Assembly (NCBI GenBank): GCA_045637505.1
Contig: JAZTZO010000051.1
Span: forward strand, 128,286 to 192,285
From: RGIG4079 sp045637505
GTDB taxonomy: Bacteria > Bacteroidota > Bacteroidia > Bacteroidales > Muribaculaceae
DNA: 64,000 nucleotides
Reading direction: 5' to 3'
Part shown: piece by piece, positions 43,199 through 52,439 of the stretch
Layout of the letters: the number at the start of each line of letters is the position of its first letter
How positions within the stretch are numbered: position 1 is the first letter of the stretch
Made by a program: the position numbers and the translations under genes
The notes under the pieces: model-generated
What the model saw: the letters and a program-made list of their open reading frames with translations, nothing else
Told to the model about the DNA's origin: nothing
Database searches by the model: none

Positions 43199-45997
43199 TT
43201 ATTTTTTTGATTTAGTACAACTATCAACCAAGTAAGCGATTGATTTATATGGTATGCCACTATTAGTGGTCAAACCTATTTCACAAGTGCGGCTATTAGA
43301 ATAGCCATGAGTAGCACCCGATGACTCAATTTGTGGGCGAAGCTTACGCAACGCATATTTATTGAGTTCGGGCATCATAAAGCCTTTGTCGCCAGCAAAA
43401 CCACAACAACCCACTTCACTTGGCACCACTACATTGCGTGAACACATGCGAGCAAGTGCAATGATTTTATCGGCCAATCCCATGCGACGAGACGAACAAG
43501 TAACATGAACTGCTATAGTTTCTTCAATAGGTGCAAACTCTAAATGAGGAGCAAGGTATTCATAGATGAATTCGGCGGGCTCATAGAGTGGCATTGAAGT
43601 GATGTGGTCGCGCATACGATGTAAACAAGGACTTTGGTCGCAAAGCACAGGGTATTTGCCATTCTCTGAAGCTTCGAGTAATGCCTTTTCAAGTTCTGCT
43701 GTCTTGCGGTCGGCAATATCGGGCATGCCTTTACTTTCCCAAATCATACCACAACAAAGTTTCTTCATATTTTTGGGGAAGATAACTTCATACCCAGCCT
43801 TATTACAAAGAGCGATTATTGTGTCAACAAGAGTTTCCACTTTTTTGCCTTTTTCACGTGATTGCCCCATTGTTTGGTTGATACAACTTGGGAAATATAC
43901 CACTTTGCGATCGGCTGGTTTTACTTCTACTTTAGGCGAATAGAATGCACCTGGGAGAGAAGGAGTCCACAAAGGCACACCCACCTTATTGAGAGCGCCA
44001 CCTATAGCATTAACACCTCCATCGCCAAGCACTTTACCTGCAAAGTTGGCCATAGAAAGCACTGGACGGAACACGCCAGTAATTGTGTGCAAGTTTTTAG
44101 CGGCGAAATCGCCAATTTTGTATCCCGTGCTTCCTTTTGGTAACGATGCTTGACGCAAATCGTGAATCATTTCGCCAGTGTTGTTGCCCATTGGACACGA
44201 CACACTACACAATCCATCGCCAGCACAGGTAGAATTACCATATGACTTGAATTGCTTTTCAAGACGCGCCAAGCGTTCAGGGTCTTCACCCGATGTTTTG
44301 AGTCGAGTAATTTCGCGCTGAGTTACAATGCGTTGACGAGATGAAAGTGAATCAGAATAACCACAAGTTACACAGTTCACTTCACAGAATCCACATTCGA
44401 TACATTTATCTACATGACGATTAGTCAAAGGCATTGGTTTCAATCCTTTGATGTAACACTCGGGGTCATCGTTGAAAATTACACCAGGGTTGAGAATATT
44501 TTGTGGGTCAAAAAGTTCTTTGACGCGTTTCATCATCGTCCAAGCTTTTTCACCCCATTCTTTCTTAACAAATGGAGCCATGTTGCGACCTGTACCATGC
44601 TCTGCTTTCAATGAGCCATCGTAGCGATCAACAACAAGACGCTCTACAGCCAACATCAACTCTTTATAACGATCGATTTCTTCTTGTGAGTCAAATGACT
44701 GTGATATGATAAAGTGATAGTTTCCTTCAAGGGCGTGACCATAGATACAAGCATCGGTGTAGCCATTATCTTGAAGCAATTGTTGCAACTCCACAGTTGC
44801 CTTTGGAAGATCTTCAATGTGGAATGCAACATCCTCGATGAGCACAGTTGTTCCAAGAGGACGAGTACCTCCTACCGATGGGAAGATTCCTGAACGAATT
44901 TTCCAATATTGTGAATATTCTTCAGGTTTATCGGTAAAGTAGGCAGGCTTGAATAGGTTAAATGGTTTAAGAATTTCAAGAATTTCGTTGATATTCTTTT
45001 GTAACTCTTCGGGAGTATCGGCCTTTGTTTCGGTGAGCACAGCTGTGAGTCCTTCGCCTGTTGGGTCATTAACTGCCGAGAGTGATTTTTTATCGAGAAG
45101 TTCAGCTCCGGCAACCGGGCCTTTCTTCATTGCCACCACAGCTTTACAAGCTTCTTCCAAGTCGCTGAAATAAAGCATTGCACTTGCCGAGTGTGGATAG
45201 AGATGTGCAGTGTTTACAGTAATCTCTGAAAGGAATGCCAATGTACCTTCCGAGCCCACGATGCTATGTGCAATAATTTCAAATGGGTCGTCAAATTCGA
45301 TAAATGGCAATAGATTAAGACCTGTAACATTCTTAATGCTATATTTATATTTAATACGCTCTGCGAGTTCTTTATCGGCACGAATTTCGTTGCGTATATT
45401 CATAATTTCCTCAACAAATTGAGGTTTGTTCATCGCAAATAGTTGGCGTGAACGGTCGTCGCCAGTGTCAAGCACAGTACCATCGGCAAATACCAATCGT
45501 ACTGATTTCAAAATCTTGTCACTATTGGCGTGTGTGCCGCAGTTCATACCCGAAGCATTGTTTACAACAATACCACCTACCATTGCCGAGTTTTTAGAGG
45601 CGGGGTCGGGAGAGAACATACGGCCATAGGGACGTAGGTAGTCATTTACACGGCTACCTATAATCCCCGGCTGTAGTTTTATTGTTTCTGCACCAGGACC
45701 TATTTCATAATTTTCCCAATGCTTACCAGCTACAATCAAGATTGAATCACTAATGGCTTGCCCTGAAAGACTCGTACCAGCGGCACGGAATGTAACAGGA
45801 AGATTGTGTTTTGATGCTACTTTCATCAATTGAGACACCTCTTCTTCATTATTAGATCGAATAACGATTTGAGGTATCATGCGATAAAAACCAGCATCAG
45901 TACCCCATGCGAGGAGACGAAGGTCATCGGTATAGATACGATCTTTAGATACTATACCTTTTATGTCTTTTAAAAACTCTTTATAAGCAAGTTCCAT
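43199..45997 (-). CDS. FAD-linked, Fe-S D-lactate dehydrogenase-like oxidoreductase
   Basis: 932 residues. An FAD-binding-4 domain (about 30-230, VTFRAAGTSLSGQAISDSI and NSAMVGGIVVNNASGMNCGT) and FAD-oxidase C-terminal domain (to about 530) are fused to two 4Fe-4S motifs (CIECGFCEVNC and CAGDGLCSVSCPM) and two CCG repeats (ending LCCGMIWE and GCCGFAGDKG). This is the layout of membrane-linked D-lactate and glycolate dehydrogenases. Next to murT, murK and murQ it most likely oxidises the D-lactate that MurQ releases, feeding electrons to the quinone pool. Gap to the next gene is 7 bases. Confidence 0.87.
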   Translation of the reverse strand: MELAYKEFLKDIKGIVSKDRIYTDDLRLLAWGTDAGFYRMIPQIVIRSNNEEEVSQLMKVASKHNLPVTFRAAGTSLSGQAISDSILIVAGKHWENYEIGPGAETIKLQPGIIGSRVNDYLRPYGRMFSPDPASKNSAMVGGIVVNNASGMNCGTHANSDKILKSVRLVFADGTVLDTGDDRSRQLFAMNKPQFVEEIMNIRNEIRADKELAERIKYKYSIKNVTGLNLLPFIEFDDPFEIIAHSIVGSEGTLAFLSEITVNTAHLYPHSASAMLYFSDLEEACKAVVAMKKGPVAGAELLDKKSLSAVNDPTGEGLTAVLTETKADTPEELQKNINEILEILKPFNLFKPAYFTDKPEEYSQYWKIRSGIFPSVGGTRPLGTTVLIEDVAFHIEDLPKATVELQQLLQDNGYTDACIYGHALEGNYHFIISQSFDSQEEIDRYKELMLAVERLVVDRYDGSLKAEHGTGRNMAPFVKKEWGEKAWTMMKRVKELFDPQNILNPGVIFNDDPECYIKGLKPMPLTNRHVDKCIECGFCEVNCVTCGYSDSLSSRQRIVTQREITRLKTSGEDPERLARLEKQFKSYGNSTCAGDGLCSVSCPMGNNTGEMIHDLRQASLPKGSTGYKIGDFAAKNLHTITGVFRPVLSMANFAGKVLGDGGVNAIGGALNKVGVPLWTPSLPGAFYSPKVEVKPADRKVVYFPSCINQTMGQSREKGKKVETLVDTIIALCNKAGYEVIFPKNMKKLCCGMIWESKGMPDIADRKTAELEKALLEASENGKYPVLCDQSPCLHRMRDHITSMPLYEPAEFIYEYLAPHLEFAPIEETIAVHVTCSSRRMGLADKIIALARMCSRNVVVPSEVGCCGFAGDKGFMMPELNKYALRKLRPQIESSGATHGYSNSRTCEIGLTTNSGIPYKSIAYLVDSCTKSKK

Positions 45998-46017
45998 AAG
46001 TGATTTTATTTATGTCT

Positions 46018-47268
46018 TTATTTGTAGAGATAATATTTAGCCGATTTAGCTTTGAATGCTTCAACATCTTTGTTCCAATAGTCAATGATGTCGGCTACTT
46101 TATAATTCTTGGAGAATTTAATGCGAATTTGGTCGGTACCACACACTTTGTCAAACATGTTCCAACGGTTGCCCAATGTACCTTGACCATCTTCATCGAG
46201 GAGGCGTTTGTCGGGATACATTTCGGCCAAAATTTCCATTGCGTGGAATTGTACCATTGTCAATTCACAATCGAGTACATCGGTTACATAAAGTTGAACA
46301 CCTTGAAGGTTTTCGCCTTTACCTACACTATAATATGGCTTGATGTGAATAGGACGGAACATAATACCTTTTAGATTCAATGCATTCAATCGGTTGCAGA
46401 ATTCGGTTGCATCAATCCATGAAGCACAAATCAATTGGAAAGGCATTGTGTAACCTACACCGATTGACACAAAATACAATTCACCAATAATACCAGTTGT
46501 GGGGTAATAAACGGCCGATTGTGGATATGGTTGATGTGGTGAAGGAAGAATCCAAGGCATACCTGTTTGATCAAATGTCATGTAACGATGCCAACCGGTC
46601 ATAGGCACAACTGTCAATTTTGTTTTCTTGCCATCTTTCAACATTCCGTCGTTGAGCATAAGCGCAAGTTCACCGGGAGTTAAACCATAAAGATAAGGAA
46701 TCTTAAATTGGCTCACCAATGAGAAGAAGCCTTCTTCTACAAGGTTACCTTCTACTTTCAAACCCGAAAGTGGATTTGGACGGTCAAGTACCATAAATTC
46801 TTTACCATTTTCGGCACAAGCTTCCATACACAAGCCCATTGTGCTGATGAATGTAAATGAGCGACAGCCATTGTCTTGAATGTCATAAACAAGCACATCA
46901 ACATCTTTAAGCATTTCGGCCGATGGTTTCTTGTTTTTGCCATACAATGAATATACAGTAACACCTGTTTTAGAGTCGGTGTAAGTGTCAACTTTTTCTC
47001 CGGCAGCAATATCACCACGCACTCCATGTTCAGGGCTATAGAGTGCAGTGAGTTTTACGCCTGGAGCGTTAGCAAGGATGTCGATTGTTGACACAAGGTT
47101 ATTGTCAACACCACTTGGGTTAGTAATCAACCCCACGCGTTTGCCTTTCAATTGCTCAAATCCACCATCGCGTAGAGTTTCAACGCCTGGTTTTACTTGA
47201 GCAGAAGCTGCCATTGCCACAAAAGCGGCAATGGCGAGCACTGATATTTTCTTAAACAATGAAGTCAT
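46018..47268 (-). CDS. namZ: Exo-beta-N-acetylmuramidase NamZ (DUF1343, GH171)
   Basis: 416 residues with a signal peptide (VLAIAAFVAMAASAQ). DUF1343 proteins release MurNAc from the non-reducing end of peptidoglycan fragments. Family motifs are GKRVGLITNPSGVDNNL, ALYSPEHGVRGD (with the Glu proposed as catalytic), VLVYDIQDNGCRSFTFISTMG and VLDRPNPLSG. It is exported, presumably to the periplasm, and encoded 2 bases after the AmpG-like transporter. This enzyme makes the substrate of the MurT-MurK-MurQ route encoded downstream. Confidence 0.92.
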   Translation of the reverse strand: MTSLFKKISVLAIAAFVAMAASAQVKPGVETLRDGGFEQLKGKRVGLITNPSGVDNNLVSTIDILANAPGVKLTALYSPEHGVRGDIAAGEKVDTYTDSKTGVTVYSLYGKNKKPSAEMLKDVDVLVYDIQDNGCRSFTFISTMGLCMEACAENGKEFMVLDRPNPLSGLKVEGNLVEEGFFSLVSQFKIPYLYGLTPGELALMLNDGMLKDGKKTKLTVVPMTGWHRYMTFDQTGMPWILPSPHQPYPQSAVYYPTTGIIGELYFVSIGVGYTMPFQLICASWIDATEFCNRLNALNLKGIMFRPIHIKPYYSVGKGENLQGVQLYVTDVLDCELTMVQFHAMEILAEMYPDKRLLDEDGQGTLGNRWNMFDKVCGTDQIRIKFSKNYKVADIIDYWNKDVEAFKAKSAKYYLYK

Positions 47269-47270
47269 GT

Positions 47271-48638
47271 TTATTCTTTTTCTTCAACTTGTTTTGCACC
47301 ATATTTAGGGTCGATGTGCTTGCGAACAAGAGCAGTAACAGCCCAAGTAGCGAAGTTACAAGCAAGTACCCACCAGAAGAAGTTGATGTAAGAATTACCC
47401 AACAATTCTTCTTTGATGAAACCAGCAGCCATACCAGGGAGCATCATACCGAGAGCCATGAATGCTGTACAGATTGCATAGTGAGATGTTTTGTAAGGAC
47501 CATCAGCAAAGTACATCATATAAAGCATAAATGCAGTGAAACCAAATCCATAAGCAAATTGTTCAAGAACGATTGCACTGAAGATGATAGCTTTACCACC
47601 GATTTCAGCATATGAAGGTTGTACGTTAGAAAGGATGATGTAAGCTACACAGTTGAGTGAAGTAGCGAGAGCCATAGGCCAAATCCATTTCTTAAGACCA
47701 CCTTTAGAAGCCACGATACCACCAATGATACCACCAATTGTGAGACCGATGATAGCAAGTGTACCATAAGCAAAACCTACTTCGGTTTGAGTCATGCCAA
47801 GACCACCAGCATCGCGAGAAGCAAGAAGGAATGGTTGACAAAGTTTTACTACTTGTGCTTCAGGAAGACGATAAAGAAGCATGAACAACATTGCAAGTAC
47901 AACATGTTTCTTTTGGAAGAATGTCACGAAAGAACCAGAGAATTCTTTAACGATATCTCCAACACTTCTCTTTTTAGTGTCTTCGCCTCCTACTGCTTTA
48001 TCTGCTACTGGAGCAGGAAGAATAAATGCATGGTATAGTGATACTACTGCAAAGAATACAGCACAAATAATTACAGTATATTTCCAACCAAGAGCTACAT
48101 CACCTGTTTGAGTTTGGAGGATACCTGCAAGAATAACAAGACCACCTTGACCAAACACGTTAGCACAACGATAGAATGTTGAACGGATACCTACGAACAT
48201 ACTTTGTTCTGATGTGTTAAGAGCTAACATATAGAAACCATCAGATGCGATGTCGTGAGTAGCCGAGCAGAATGCAGTGATAAAATAGAAGAAAAGACAA
48301 AGCATAAATGCGTTAACAGGAAGACCATTTGCGATTTCTTCTTTGTTAGGCAATGGTAGTGTAAATGCAATTGCAGCAAGACCTACAGCTACACATATTT
48401 GCATTGTAACAGTCCACCAACGTTTAGTGCGAATAATATCTACGATTGGCCCCCAGAAAGGTTTGATTACCCAAGGAAGGTATAACCAACCAGTGTAAAG
48501 AGTAGCGTCGGTTTCCGACATACCGAGTTGTGTAAAGAGAACCATTGTCACCATATTGATGAAGATAAATGGAATCCCTTGTGCAAAGTAGAGCGTAGGA
48601 ATCCACGCCCAAGGATTGCGTTTTGTTGCTTTAGCCAT
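47271..48638 (-). CDS. ampG: AmpG-like muropeptide permease (MFS)
   Basis: 455 residues from ATG 48638 (MAKATKRNPWAW); an earlier ATG at 48689 would overlap the SpoIID gene. Twelve membrane segments; NPWAWIPTLYFAQGIPFIFINMV and LYLPWVIKPFWGPIVDIIRTKRWW are typical of AmpG, and ATHDIASDGFYM also belongs to this family. AmpG brings anhydromuropeptides from the periplasm into the cytoplasm. The gene sits between the SpoIID/LytB and NamZ genes, whose products act on the same polymer. Confidence 0.87.
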   Translation of the reverse strand: MAKATKRNPWAWIPTLYFAQGIPFIFINMVTMVLFTQLGMSETDATLYTGWLYLPWVIKPFWGPIVDIIRTKRWWTVTMQICVAVGLAAIAFTLPLPNKEEIANGLPVNAFMLCLFFYFITAFCSATHDIASDGFYMLALNTSEQSMFVGIRSTFYRCANVFGQGGLVILAGILQTQTGDVALGWKYTVIICAVFFAVVSLYHAFILPAPVADKAVGGEDTKKRSVGDIVKEFSGSFVTFFQKKHVVLAMLFMLLYRLPEAQVVKLCQPFLLASRDAGGLGMTQTEVGFAYGTLAIIGLTIGGIIGGIVASKGGLKKWIWPMALATSLNCVAYIILSNVQPSYAEIGGKAIIFSAIVLEQFAYGFGFTAFMLYMMYFADGPYKTSHYAICTAFMALGMMLPGMAAGFIKEELLGNSYINFFWWVLACNFATWAVTALVRKHIDPKYGAKQVEEKE

Positions 48639-48663
48639 TTTTATTAGTTTTTTATTTGATTTA

Positions 48664-49980
48664 TTAATATAATTCTTTGATTTCGGCATCTACGAAGTAG
48701 TGAAGAAGGATTTCTTTGTAGTTATATCCTTTAGCACCCATCACAGCAGCACCAATTTGGCAAAGACCTACACCATGTCCCCACCCTGCACCTTTGAGTG
48801 TGAAAGTTGAGGGAAGTCCGTTTGCATCATTTTCACCTTTTTCTACCACGAAAGCCGAGCTATAGAGGTGTGAAGGAGAAAGAGTGCGGCGAATTTCAAG
48901 TTCTTTACCGATAGTGAGAGTTTTGTTTGTACCTACGATTTTGAGTTTATAAAGTCGACCCGAAGTACCGCGAGCGATAGGTTGAAGGTCAACGATATTA
49001 CCGTAATCCATACCTGAGCGTTCTTTCACCAATTTAGAGATTTCTTCTTGAGTGTAAGTAACTTCCCAACGATAGAAGTCGGTAGTTTCTTGGTCGTAGT
49101 TATTTAGAACTTGTGAAAGAATTTCAGCGTCAGAAGTGTTACAATGAGCTTCGGGACGAGTCAAAATCCATTCACGAGCATTTTCTTCAATAGTCAAGTC
49201 GGGGAAATCAGTTTCATTTTCACCATCGCGACGAGCTGCAAGATAGTCATAATGAATAGGTTCCCAGCAGTTTTCAAATTCCTCATAAACACCACCACAG
49301 CATTTAGAGAAACGAGCATCACAAAGGTTTTCGCCATCCATCAACACTTGGCCACGAGTAGCTTCAATAGCTTTAGCAACCTCGGGAGTAGATGCACGAG
49401 TGATACCTTGGTAGCGTTGACAGTGGTCATCGGCACACACATCAAAGTTGATGTGGTCTTCGCGGTCATACCACTTAATCATTTCATCGTCGGATGTTTT
49501 TTCTACAGCCGAATATTGTTCGCCTGCGTCAACGATGCGTTTGTTTTTATCTATTTGAGCCAACAACCAGCTACGAGAGATAACCGCATGAGCTTTGAGC
49601 AATTCAAGCGAAGCTGTAGCACTCATTTCTGATGAAATTACACTCAAAAGATAGTCTTCAACACCTAATATATTAATAGGAGTGATTTTACCATTTTCAA
49701 CGATGAGCTTGAGCGCACCTTTGAAGCGTTGGTTTTCTTTTCGTTCCCAGTGGAAGTTTACCCCAATGGTCACATCTTCAAGCCAAAAGGAAACTTCATC
49801 GTTTGCTGGTTCAAAAAATAGTTCGGTATATTCTTTATTGTTCCAAATAATAGATTTACCATCGGTGGTAGCCACTTGGCTACCACTGACAGTAGTATCT
49901 GAAACATGGAATTCACCGTCGAGGATAAATTTAACCTCTGCGGCACTCATGATGCCGACCTTAATTTTGGGTTCTTCCAT
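48664..49980 (-). CDS. SpoIID/LytB-domain protein without visible signal peptide
   Basis: 438 residues. LSVISSEMSATASLELLKAHAVISRSWLL around residue 115 contains the Glu used by SpoIID, a lytic transglycosylase that cuts glycan lacking stem peptides, and GWGHGVGLCQIGAAVMGAKGYNYKEIL near the C-terminus is the second family block. The N-terminus (MEEPKIKVGIMSAAEV) is hydrophilic, and the previous gene's stop 12 bases upstream leaves no room for a signal peptide. Either it is exported without one, or it works on imported fragments in the cytoplasm. A longer insert with cysteines (about 205-255, CADDHCQRYQG and FSKCCGG) is worth noting. Confidence 0.87.
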   Translation of the reverse strand: MEEPKIKVGIMSAAEVKFILDGEFHVSDTTVSGSQVATTDGKSIIWNNKEYTELFFEPANDEVSFWLEDVTIGVNFHWERKENQRFKGALKLIVENGKITPINILGVEDYLLSVISSEMSATASLELLKAHAVISRSWLLAQIDKNKRIVDAGEQYSAVEKTSDDEMIKWYDREDHINFDVCADDHCQRYQGITRASTPEVAKAIEATRGQVLMDGENLCDARFSKCCGGVYEEFENCWEPIHYDYLAARRDGENETDFPDLTIEENAREWILTRPEAHCNTSDAEILSQVLNNYDQETTDFYRWEVTYTQEEISKLVKERSGMDYGNIVDLQPIARGTSGRLYKLKIVGTNKTLTIGKELEIRRTLSPSHLYSSAFVVEKGENDANGLPSTFTLKGAGWGHGVGLCQIGAAVMGAKGYNYKEILLHYFVDAEIKELY

Positions 49981-49992
49981 TGATTGTTTTTG

Positions 49993-50922
49993 TTACTTAA
50001 TTTTGTTTACAATTTCCTCAACATCTTCTTTAGAAAGGCAAAGTTCGTTGAAGATTACTTTTACTAACTCTGCATCAAGTTTGATAAAGTCTTTTTCAAG
50101 AGGAGTGATAAACACACCACCCATATCAACCGATGCAGGGCTGAGCAACATCTTGTCGTCACCTTCAGTTCCGTAGAAAGAAGGACGGTGTTGCTTGCGA
50201 GGAATAACCACAAGACGCACACCTGCAGGAGTTGCATAGCAGAGAAGGTTCATCATTGGTTCTTTTTCACCTTCAGGAACAGGTATTGCATCATAAAGAC
50301 GATCAAATAAGCGTTCACCTGCCTGAGGGTCATTTGAATCAATAACAAATACATTTAATGGCAAAGTGTCACATACAGCCAACACAGCATCACCATCGGT
50401 TGCAATAGTCTTGAGTTCGGCTCCATCAAGAGCTTCACCTATAGTCAAGAAATCACTGTTACCAGCTTGGAAATGCATGTGGTCGGGAGCTGAAGCGCCA
50501 CATTTAGGACCATTATAGAATACTGTATATTCATCAAGTTCTTTAGCAAGGCTCATCATGTCGGCAATGCGACCTTTGATAAGTTGATCAACATGTCCCA
50601 TGTCGGGAATTGTCAAGTGACGAGGGAAGATAGGGAATGGGTTGATAAGAACGATATAACCATTGCCCCACTCTATGCCACGCTGAACCGAAGGACGGTT
50701 TTCAGCACAAAGGAAACACTTGCGTTCAGCGAGAGATTTTGCATCAACTTTTGCCGATGAAGAAATAATGCGTGCAGGGTTGAATTGCACTTTGATTTTC
50801 ATTCCATCAACATCAAGTTCTTTTACTTTTACGCCCTTTAGAGCTTCAAAATTATCAGCGGCAGTTTGCCATTCAGCAAGCTGCTCGCCAATAAATTTGT
50901 TTATCATTTCTGAATTTATCAC
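49993..50922 (-). CDS. DUF4922 protein (HIT-like nucleotidyltransferase/phosphorylase fold)
   Basis: 309 residues, cytoplasmic. CFLCAENRPSVQRGIEW, VLINPFPIFPRHLTIPDMGH and PDHMHFQAGNSDF resemble the histidine-triad superfamily that contains galactose-1-phosphate uridylyltransferase and Ap4A phosphorylase; His-x-His of DHMHFQ would be the nucleotidyl-accepting site. A nucleotide-sugar phosphate reaction is thus plausible, but no substrate is known to me. The gene is 11 bases after a GT2 glycosyltransferase gene and 12 bases before the SpoIID gene, in the middle of the peptidoglycan salvage set. Confidence 0.85.
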   Translation of the reverse strand: MINSEMINKFIGEQLAEWQTAADNFEALKGVKVKELDVDGMKIKVQFNPARIISSSAKVDAKSLAERKCFLCAENRPSVQRGIEWGNGYIVLINPFPIFPRHLTIPDMGHVDQLIKGRIADMMSLAKELDEYTVFYNGPKCGASAPDHMHFQAGNSDFLTIGEALDGAELKTIATDGDAVLAVCDTLPLNVFVIDSNDPQAGERLFDRLYDAIPVPEGEKEPMMNLLCYATPAGVRLVVIPRKQHRPSFYGTEGDDKMLLSPASVDMGGVFITPLEKDFIKLDAELVKVIFNELCLSKEDVEEIVNKIK

Positions 50923-50933
50923 AGTCGTAATGA

Positions 50934-52394
50934 TTATTTGTTTTTGTTTAATTCAACACGAGCTTGAAGTTCCCAAGTACGGATGCGGTCCTTGTAAAGG
51001 TTGTTAGCGTTAGTTTTGTTGATATCCAAAGCGTGGTCAGAGTTGTCTTCCCAACGACGGCAGTAGTAAACTACATCATAAACGCGACCGATTTGATAGT
51101 GACGAGAGAACGCAAGACCGAGTGCATAGTCTTCACCATAGCTTGTGTTAGGAACATTGATTTCACGAAGCATTGGAGTATAGAATGCACGAGGAGCGCC
51201 AAGACCATTGATGCGAAGTGCATTGTTGCGACCATTTTCAGGAGTCCATTCTTTGTGGTCGATTACACCGGGAGGAATCATTTGCATGTTGATGTCGGTG
51301 AGCATATAAGTACCTACTACCATTGAGCAGTTTTGTTCGTAGAACGCTGCAACCATCTTAGCAAGAGTATTTTCATCAGAGTAAACGTCGTCAGAGTCAA
51401 GTTGAACTGCGAATTTACCACATTTTGGGTGGTTTACACCTGCATTCCAACAACCACCGATACCGAGGTCATCGCGTTCAGGGATGATGTGGATAAGGCG
51501 TTCGTCATCTTTGAATTCGTCGATAGCTTCAGTTGTACCGTCTGTACTACCGTTGTCGATAACGATGAGGTTAAATTTGAAATCAGTTTTTTGAGAAAGT
51601 ACGCTCTTGATAGCATCACGAACTGTGCGAACACGATTACGAACAGGGATGATAACTGATGCTTCAAATTCAAAGTCACCTTGGTTGAAGTTGATTTCTT
51701 CAAATTTTGGTTCAAGGTAACCACCGATTTTTTTGAGGTGATCGGTACAAGCTTGTTCCATTTCGATTTGCACACCGCGATTTTTTGGATCTACATAGCT
51801 AAAATGAGATTCACCTTCAGTAGCAACAGGAAGTGCAATTTCAGTGTAGAGATATTCATTAATATGAACAAGGTCACCTTGACGAGATACTTTTAAACGA
51901 AGGTCATAAAGACCAGCTGCAGTATATTCAACATCAATTTCAGCAGCAGCAGCTTTCAATGCTTTAGTGCAGAAGAAAAGAACTGAACCGAAGTTGAAAT
52001 CATCGCGAAGTGAACCGAATTGATAGTCGATTACTGGAGCGTTTGATTTTTTGCCTTCAACAACTTGATAGTTGTCGGCATATACCATAGCAGCTTTTGA
52101 GTCACCAGCAAGACGAACCATACGCTCGAGAGCCAAATAACCCATTACAAGATTGTTATACTTTGTATAGAAAAGTGTGTAATCGCCTTCAGCAGCAGCA
52201 GCGATTTTTTTCATGGTAGCTGAGCTGTTAAGAGCATCAATGTTGATTACTTCACAACCTTCTACTGCAGCAGCATTAGCATCTGTAGCAAGAAGGAAGA
52301 TTTTTGATACTAAAGCATTTTGACGAAGGCCGTCAACAGTTGCTTGCACTTGTTGTGCGTCAGCATAAGGGATAAAACAGTTGATAGTTTTCAT
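50934..52394 (-). CDS. Family 2 glycosyltransferase with an extra N-terminal domain
   Basis: 486 residues, no membrane segment. The catalytic GT-A domain starts near residue 240: ASVIIPVRNRVRTVRDAIKSVL, VIDNGSTDGT, and the metal-binding QLDSDDVYSDENTL. The first 230 residues look like a diverged GT2-like half with YADNYQVVEGKK and YQFGSLRDDFNFGSVLFF. It is soluble, so it presumably acts on a cytoplasmic or membrane-surface acceptor. A glycosyltransferase between peptidoglycan-degrading enzymes is unexpected; with the DUF4922 protein it might reuse salvaged sugars for a glycan. That is inference from position only. Confidence 0.87.
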   Translation of the reverse strand: MKTINCFIPYADAQQVQATVDGLRQNALVSKIFLLATDANAAAVEGCEVINIDALNSSATMKKIAAAAEGDYTLFYTKYNNLVMGYLALERMVRLAGDSKAAMVYADNYQVVEGKKSNAPVIDYQFGSLRDDFNFGSVLFFCTKALKAAAAEIDVEYTAAGLYDLRLKVSRQGDLVHINEYLYTEIALPVATEGESHFSYVDPKNRGVQIEMEQACTDHLKKIGGYLEPKFEEINFNQGDFEFEASVIIPVRNRVRTVRDAIKSVLSQKTDFKFNLIVIDNGSTDGTTEAIDEFKDDERLIHIIPERDDLGIGGCWNAGVNHPKCGKFAVQLDSDDVYSDENTLAKMVAAFYEQNCSMVVGTYMLTDINMQMIPPGVIDHKEWTPENGRNNALRINGLGAPRAFYTPMLREINVPNTSYGEDYALGLAFSRHYQIGRVYDVVYYCRRWEDNSDHALDINKTNANNLYKDRIRTWELQARVELNKNK

Positions 52395-52439
52395 TGTAAA
52401 TGTATTAATAAAATGATTTATAATTATTTAAATATTTCG

